Shown piece after piece: positions 61,007 to 64,000 of a stretch of 64,000 bases of DNA. This stretch comes from Roseibacillus persicicus (GTDB lineage: Bacteria > Verrucomicrobiota > Verrucomicrobiia > Verrucomicrobiales > Akkermansiaceae): NCBI RefSeq assembly GCF_014651675.1, contig NZ_BMXI01000002.1:20414-84413 (forward strand), in the 5' to 3' direction. Positions within the stretch are counted from its first letter, which is position 1, and each line of letters begins with the position of its first letter. A model generated the notes under the pieces. That model did not search any database and had not been told where the DNA came from. It was given only the letters and a program-made list of their open reading frames with translations. Both the position numbers and the translations under genes were made by a program.

Positions 61007-63817
61007 TTAGTTCGTGGTCTCCTGAGCTCGAACTCTGAGAAAGGATTGGTCTCCCTCGACGGGCAGAGTCCATTCCACTGGGTCACCTTGCGCTTCGAAG
61101 GGGGCGTTTTCGAGGTCGGTGGTGGTTTCCAGTTGGAGCTCCAGTTTGAAAGCGTCGCCCTCTTTTCCCATTATTAAATTGCCCACATTGGCGTCGAGAA
61201 TCTGAGCTTCGGAGAACAGGCCAAAGAGTTCGGCGTTGCCAAGAATGGCCTCGGCGGTGGCGTCGTTTCGAACTGATGGGCTGGTTCCGATCTGGGCTTC
61301 GATGGCATCGCTGAGACCGTCCCCGTCACTGTCGGTGTCGAAGGGATTGGAGCGCAGTTGCACGAACTCAGTGAAGTTGTCGATGCCGTCATTGTCGCTA
61401 TCCAGTTCACTATCGAAATAGTCGGGGATGGAGTTCTCATTCACATCCTCGGGCGCATACCATTCGAAATCGAAGGAGAATTCCTGGTCAGCTTCGGAAC
61501 GGAACTCGTTGTAGATCGGCGAGTAGCTTTTTGCTTCCACGGTGCCGTCGGGATTGACTGTGAGCAGGCGGAGAAAGCCGTTGCCGCCGAAGGGGGCCAG
61601 GAACTGATAGTTCACCAGCATCTGGTGGACGTTGAGACCGGTGTCGCTGGCGTCCATCCGATAACCGGTTCCATCACCCAGAACGTGTCCGTTGAGAGTG
61701 AGAACAAAGTCGTGTTTGCGAACCAGCTTTTGCCACAGTTCCTCCCCATCGTTTACTCCGCCGGGTGTCGAGTATTTGTGCGGATTGTAGAGCTGGGGGT
61801 TGTTGGCCTCGTCGGAGATGTCGTAGCGCAGATCGTTGTTGTTCATGTAGGCATGGGTCACGAGGATCGCCTTCTTGTCTGGGTTTGCGTTCATGATGTT
61901 GTTCGCCCATTGGATGGTCGCGTCGCGAGGACCCCATTCCAGGCAAAGAACGATCCACTCATAGCCGCCTGCCTCGAAGAAGTGGTAGGTGTTGTCCATC
62001 TCTCCCTCCACCATCGCGCCGCCAAAGTTGGGGCGGGAGGAATAGTCGTCGAAGAGGAAGAAGTCGTTCATGAGGGTCTCCCGCGTGGAGGCGTTGCCAC
62101 TCGGGCCGTAGTCGTGATTACCCGGAACGAAGGCGTAGGGGATGTGGTCATCGAGCACCGCCATGGACTCGCGGGCGGCTTTCCATTCGGGTAGCGAATT
62201 GACATTCACGATGTCGCCCAGATGAAGAACGGTGCGGATGTTGTAGCGGTCGGCATTGTCGCGCAGCCAGGTGGTCTGTGCGGAGAAAACGCCCGGCCGA
62301 TTCTGCGAATAGATCTGGGTGTCTGGCAGGATGGCGATGGTCCAGGCGCCTTCCGCGATTTCGGAGTCCCCGGGTTGCGGCGTGATGTTCACTGCGGGAG
62401 CGGTGCGGTCGCGCACATCGGCGGTGTGGCCGTAGAGGTTGGTGAAGAAGGCCGTGTTCAAAGTCGCATAGGTGGCATCGCCTTGTTCGGTGCCATTCGC
62501 ACTGCTCAGAATCTTATCCGGAGCCATCGCTGCGAGTAGGAGCTGACCCTGGCCATAGGCCCCTTCCATGAGGGCGGGAAAGCGAGCCCGCTCGTCACCG
62601 GAGAGAATGACCTCGAAGCCGGCAAAGGAGGCAAACGCTTCCCAAATGACATCGTCAAAGTGAGCGGGAATGTGGTTCTGCTCATAGAAGACATCGCCCC
62701 CTTCATTGGTGGGAAAGTTCTGGATGATGGGGTGGTTGGGCGAGAGAATCTCGGCCTGTGGATAGTCGGTATCAATTCGGGCCGCATTCTGAGTGTCGGG
62801 CAGAAAGGCGGGAATGGATTCGGTCTGATCAGCCTGCGAAAGCTGGACCAGATAACCCGCTCGGTCGACATAGTCATCAAGGATGTCTCCGTAGGTCGCC
62901 ATGTATTCCTGATAGCGGGGATCTTCGCTGAGAAAGGAACCGAAGAGAATCAGATCGACATCGGTCTCGGGGTCCGCGGCGAAGTCAAAGGGAGGTTGAT
63001 CCAGTGGAAGAGGCATCACGTGGAAGCCCGCGCGCCGGAGCGATTCTCCCGCGCCGTAATGCGCCGAGAACTGGTCGGCGGTCTCCCAGACATAGGCGGT
63101 CAATCCCTCGGGATTCGTTCCACCCGCGGTGGCGGCGGGGTTGGGGGTCGCTCCGAGCAAGGACCAGCGGAGGGGCTGGGGATCGGGGGCCTCCGGGTCG
63201 GTCGGGGCCCGGCCCACGATTTCCAACACTCCCAGAGCCCCGAAGTCGGAAGACTCCTCAGCGGTGGAAATGGTCAGAGTAATTTGACCGGACTCATCGG
63301 GAACGATTCCAGCCACCGAGGCGACTCCCTCGGAGTTGCCAACGGCCTCCAACTGGGTCGATTCCGTATTGGTCCCGGCAACCTGATAGTCGGTGATGAA
63401 TTTCTGCGGTGCCTGACGATTGGTGGAGACGAAGAACTTGAAGTCATAGACTTTCGCGGCATCCAGCCCTTCGACTTCGAGGACGGCAGTGGTGTTCCCG
63501 GTTTTTCCCAAATAGGCAAAGTCACCGGTGGCGGAGGGGGTATAGACCGTTTCCCCACCGAGGGTATTGGTGCTGACAGCTTGGAAGCCATCGCTCAGAT
63601 TCAGAGTGATACCGGTCGCGTTTCCAGCGGCGGTTGTCGCCGGATGGAGAGTTTGGGTCGCGGAGCCCGAGAGATTGTTCCAGTGGTCTCCCCGCAAATC
63701 CGGGCTCGACGTTTCTTCAGTTGTTAGACCGAAATCGATGAGGATTCGCTCGGCGAAGCTCGCGCCCGACAGAGCGAAGGAAGCAATGGTTAGATAAAGA
63801 AAAGAGTGTGGTTTCAT
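61007..63817 (-). CDS. Multidomain secreted metallophosphoesterase
   Basis: The ATG at 63817 gives 936 residues with signal peptide (MKPHSFLYLTIASFALSGASFA). The N-terminal region (about 23-200) is a beta-rich lectin-like module (RILIDFGLTTEE, VYDFKFFVSTNRQ). Next is a class I amidotransferase/ThuA-like region (about 215-480). A calcineurin-like phosphoesterase domain follows with ILPDTQIYS near 497, HLGDIV near 534 and PGNHDYG near 567. Asp-rich DVNENSIPDYFDSELDSDND-type calcium repeats and a C-terminal LRVRAQ-type module end the chain. It probably cleaves phosphoesters outside the cell. Transcription is toward the convergent VWA-like gene. Confidence 0.88.
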   Translation of the reverse strand: MKPHSFLYLTIASFALSGASFAERILIDFGLTTEETSSPDLRGDHWNNLSGSATQTLHPATTAAGNATGITLNLSDGFQAVSTNTLGGETVYTPSATGDFAYLGKTGNTTAVLEVEGLDAAKVYDFKFFVSTNRQAPQKFITDYQVAGTNTESTQLEAVGNSEGVASVAGIVPDESGQITLTISTAEESSDFGALGVLEIVGRAPTDPEAPDPQPLRWSLLGATPNPAATAGGTNPEGLTAYVWETADQFSAHYGAGESLRRAGFHVMPLPLDQPPFDFAADPETDVDLILFGSFLSEDPRYQEYMATYGDILDDYVDRAGYLVQLSQADQTESIPAFLPDTQNAARIDTDYPQAEILSPNHPIIQNFPTNEGGDVFYEQNHIPAHFDDVIWEAFASFAGFEVILSGDERARFPALMEGAYGQGQLLLAAMAPDKILSSANGTEQGDATYATLNTAFFTNLYGHTADVRDRTAPAVNITPQPGDSEIAEGAWTIAILPDTQIYSQNRPGVFSAQTTWLRDNADRYNIRTVLHLGDIVNVNSLPEWKAARESMAVLDDHIPYAFVPGNHDYGPSGNASTRETLMNDFFLFDDYSSRPNFGGAMVEGEMDNTYHFFEAGGYEWIVLCLEWGPRDATIQWANNIMNANPDKKAILVTHAYMNNNDLRYDISDEANNPQLYNPHKYSTPGGVNDGEELWQKLVRKHDFVLTLNGHVLGDGTGYRMDASDTGLNVHQMLVNYQFLAPFGGNGFLRLLTVNPDGTVEAKSYSPIYNEFRSEADQEFSFDFEWYAPEDVNENSIPDYFDSELDSDNDGIDNFTEFVQLRSNPFDTDSDGDGLSDAIEAQIGTSPSVRNDATAEAILGNAELFGLFSEAQILDANVGNLIMGKEGDAFKLELQLETTTDLENAPFEAQGDPVEWTLPVEGDQSFLRVRAQETTN

Positions 63818-64000
63818 CCGTTGATTAGCTTGATGGATGGAGAAGTTATCTCTCTGGCCACGCCTTCCCACGGTTGGGCCGTGACGTTGTCGTCACTTTT
63901 CAGGCTATTGCTGGGAGCACTAAAGATTCATTCGGTAAGAAATAACTTTTGGAGGAAACGGGGGATTGAGTTTGGAGTAAGGCGCGGAAAGACCCTTTAT

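Noticed and set aside
1-64000. tRNA, rRNA, CRISPR array or intact insertion sequence
   Set aside because: No cloverleaf, rRNA-like stretch, regularly spaced direct repeats or transposase frame seen by eye; short tRNAs could be missed without a scan.

Overview
This 64 kb window looks like a chromosomal segment of a Gram-negative member of the Verrucomicrobiota, probably order Verrucomicrobiales. That placement is inference from family content, not a phylogeny. The clues are a moderately GC-rich genome, exported multidomain proteins with calcium-binding C-terminal repeats, a Cys-type sulfatase, an exosortase with its own PEP-CTERM target, an ExbB-ExbD-ExbD-TPR operon, GspG-like pseudopilins and weak Shine-Dalgarno signals. 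About 50 protein genes are supported. I saw no rRNA, tRNA, CRISPR array, prophage or intact insertion sequence.

Layout. 0.2-7 kb: mutS, an exported squalene-cyclase-fold protein and an HlyD-like adaptor, then argD, all on the minus strand, followed by a divergent secreted S9 peptidase. 9-13 kb: an STN-like small protein, then a minus-strand exosortase cassette (VIT-VWA protein with PEP-CTERM tail, exosortase, EpsI-like protein). 13-21 kb: a membrane protein, aquaporin Z, a 1393-residue GH13 exoenzyme, a sulfatase and an overlapping 36-codon membrane peptide. 21-29 kb: PTS enzyme I, then a TonB/Tol-like energising operon (ExbB, two ExbD, a 1001-residue TPR protein, a second repeat protein). 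29-36 kb: efp, then a type II secretion/type IV pilus-like cluster with two GspE/PilB ATPases, a GspF/PilC protein and two pseudopilins, one without a prepilin-peptidase site. 36-44 kb: fdhD, an exported cyclophilin-like protein, a HAD phosphatase, a repeat-bearing intergenic region and a PhnD-type ABC importer (possibly selenate or phosphonate) preceded by a convincing transcription attenuator. 44-50 kb: a double-GIDE/LemA fusion, trxA, a lipoprotein amidase, yicC, an AT-rich orphan gene and trxB. 50-56 kb: trpA, a RelE-like protein, deoD, a double redoxin, a MarR regulator, a TM2 protein, tadA and a lipoprotein. 56-64 kb: a PBP2-type transpeptidase, a CPBP protease, a CIA30 protein, a Tat-exported VWA-like protein and a large metallophosphoesterase.

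How it fits together. Much of the window serves the envelope: export and surface attachment (exosortase, type II-like machinery), energised outer-membrane transport (ExbBD-TPR), wall synthesis and turnover (PBP2, amidase), redox (TrxA, TrxB, redoxin) and polymer or sulfate-ester degradation (GH13, sulfatase, S9 peptidase). Housekeeping genes lie between these blocks. Gaps between convergent genes carry hairpin-rich inverted repeats resembling REPINs or MITEs.

The most interesting signals are the attenuator leader at about 40.17-40.29 kb, the self-contained exosortase cassette, the pseudopilin that lost its processing site, a cyclophilin fold split by tandem repeats, the double-GIDE/LemA fusion and the 116-bp composite inverted repeat at 52.5 kb.
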